Below are positions 63,155-64,000 of a stretch of DNA of 64,000 nt, one piece after another. Each line of letters begins with the position of its first letter. Position 1 is the stretch's first letter. The DNA lies in assembly GCF_016906305.1 (NCBI RefSeq), contig NZ_JADDOL010000001.1, positions 1 to 64,000 on the forward strand, read 5' to 3'. Source of the stretch: Alloalcanivorax marinus (GTDB lineage Bacteria; Pseudomonadota; Gammaproteobacteria; Pseudomonadales; Alcanivoracaceae). Position numbers and translations under genes: made by a program. The notes below the pieces were generated by a model, which saw only the letters and a list, made by a program, of their open reading frames with translations, was not told where the DNA came from and did no database searches.

Positions 63155-63904
63155 TCAATGCCCCGGCGTGGGCAACTGCTCCAGCCGGGCCAGCCAGCGC
63201 TGGCCCCGGTTGGAGGCCAGACCGTCCGCCCAGCGGGTGGTTTCCGGCAGCCGGTAACGGGTGGTGCAGTGCATCACCCGTTCCAGGGCCCCATCCAGAT
63301 CCATCCGATGCCCCGGTGACACGAACAGCGGCTTGAAGCCCGGCCGCGTGCGCAGCACCGCGCCGAGCACTTCACCCTCACCGCTTTTGCCGGCGGCGCT
63401 TCCCCTGCCCGCCATCAGCGGCGTCCATTCCCCGCGCCCTTCCGGCACCGGTCCGTGGCGGCCGTACAGTTTCTTCTTGGCCACCCCCACCGTGGGCAGG
63501 CCGGTGAGCACGCCCAGATGGGCGGCGATGCCGAGCCGGCGCGGATGAGCCACGCCGTGGCCGTCGCAAAGCAGCAGGTCCGGCGGCGTTCGCAATTGTT
63601 CCAGGGCCTTGAGGATCACCGGGCATTCGCGGAACGAAAGCAGGCCCGGCACGTAGGGGAAGCGTACCGGCAGGCGGGCCAGGGCATAGTCCAGCGGCTC
63701 CAGGTCCGCGTAGCGCAGCACCACGATGGCGGCGCGGGCGGTGTCGCGATTCTCGAAGCCCACGTCCACCCCGGCCACGGTCACCGGCGCCGGACCGTCC
63801 GGTTGCAGCCGCACCTGTCGCGCGGTCTCCACTTGCAGGGCCTTGGCACGGGCCGGCGTCATCGCCGCCCAGTCACGTTCCAGCTGCTCCGAGCTGAGGG
63901 TCAT
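63155..63904 (-). CDS. nfi: Endonuclease V (Nfi)
   Basis: This 249-aa deoxyinosine 3'-endonuclease has [20 protein letters not shown] (catalytic Asp about 43), [16 protein letters not shown] and [20 protein letters not shown] with the second Asp, then [15 protein letters not shown] 63904 is behind AGGAG. It starts repair of deaminated adenine in DNA. It is convergent with the lipoprotein gene, 4 bp apart. The last 96 bp of the window hold its promoter region. Confidence 0.93.
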   Translation of the reverse strand: MTLSSEQLERDWAAMTPARAKALQVETARQVRLQPDGPAPVTVAGVDVGFENRDTARAAIVVLRYADLEPLDYALARLPVRFPYVPGLLSFRECPVILKALEQLRTPPDLLLCDGHGVAHPRRLGIAAHLGVLTGLPTVGVAKKKLYGRHGPVPEGRGEWTPLMAGRGSAAGKSGEGEVLGAVLRTRPGFKPLFVSPGHRMDLDGALERVMHCTTRYRLPETTRWADGLASNRGQRWLARLEQLPTPGH

Positions 63905-64000
63905 CGGCACACTCCTTTTGCCTTTGTCGGTTGCGGGGCACGGGCACCAGCCTAACACGGCGCCGCCGCCACCGTCGGTGACGGCCGTGGGCGGGCGTCA

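Overview
The window is a GC-rich, gene-dense stretch of chromosome from a gammaproteobacterium. The gene content suggests a marine, oil-degrading member of the Alcanivorax/Alloalcanivorax group: rep next to cytochrome c5, glnK-amtB beside ubiK and comM, speA/speE, a bacterial P450, large outer-membrane porins and an SdsA-type alkylsulfatase. That placement is inferred from gene content only. There is no prophage, insertion sequence or CRISPR array. The only RNA gene seen is one tRNA-Arg(CCG).

Region 1 (about 0.2-12.4 kb) is the most distinctive part. It is a two-armed catabolic island around a GntR/HutC-type regulator. The leftward arm encodes an ICL/PEPM-family C-C lyase, a cysteine hydrolase of the isochorismatase family, two PuuE-like polysaccharide-deacetylase-family hydrolases and an FAD dehydrogenase. 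The first three hydrolase genes are joined by ATGA overlaps. The rightward arm encodes a LeuC/LeuD-like hydratase pair, a complete TRAP transporter (DctP, DctQ, DctM) and a DcaP-like porin. The families fit a route from cyclic imide to half-amide to (alkyl)maleate to (alkyl)malate to a 2-oxoacid plus a second acid. I propose, as inference, a maleimide/succinimide-type imide pathway. Possible operators containing TACATTTA lie on both sides of gntR. The one on the right sits at the start of transcription of a good sigma70 promoter.

Region 2 (12.4-26 kb) is mixed. It holds a divergent LysR/MFS pair, periplasmic glucan protein OpgD, an NDUFA9-like atypical SDR, a divergent NarL-type response regulator/membrane kinase pair, and a leftward run moaB-moeA-SDR-TetR-nitronate monooxygenase. 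A soluble P450 stands alone.

Region 3 (26-42 kb) begins with a palindromic repeat element and several small membrane or lipoprotein genes, including a Kunitz/BPTI-type lipoprotein. It continues with yjbQ (whose stop codon lies in a REP-like repeat), a D-2-hydroxyacid dehydrogenase, DUF523 and DUF4112 proteins, the divergent polyamine genes speA and speE, an HCCA-isomerase-like protein with an SDR lacking the catalytic Tyr, a LysR gene facing a phosphatase/SDR pair, and a compact split pqiA/pqiB system.

Region 4 (40.7-54.8 kb) starts with glnK-amtB behind a sigma54 promoter and NtrC-like sites. Then come ubiK and comM, separated here by an alkylsulfatase/LysR pair. After these are a DMT transporter, an SDR with an AraC regulator, MOSC and DUF1415 proteins, rsuA, rep and cytochrome c5.

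Region 5 (54.8-64 kb) holds a CHASE2 hybrid-length sensor kinase and an OmpR-type regulator. The tRNA-Arg follows, with its 3' end built into a 30-bp inverted repeat terminator. Pyruvate kinase is followed by a 600-bp AT-richer leader before a highly expressed-looking major porin. An unknown lipoprotein and endonuclease V close the window.
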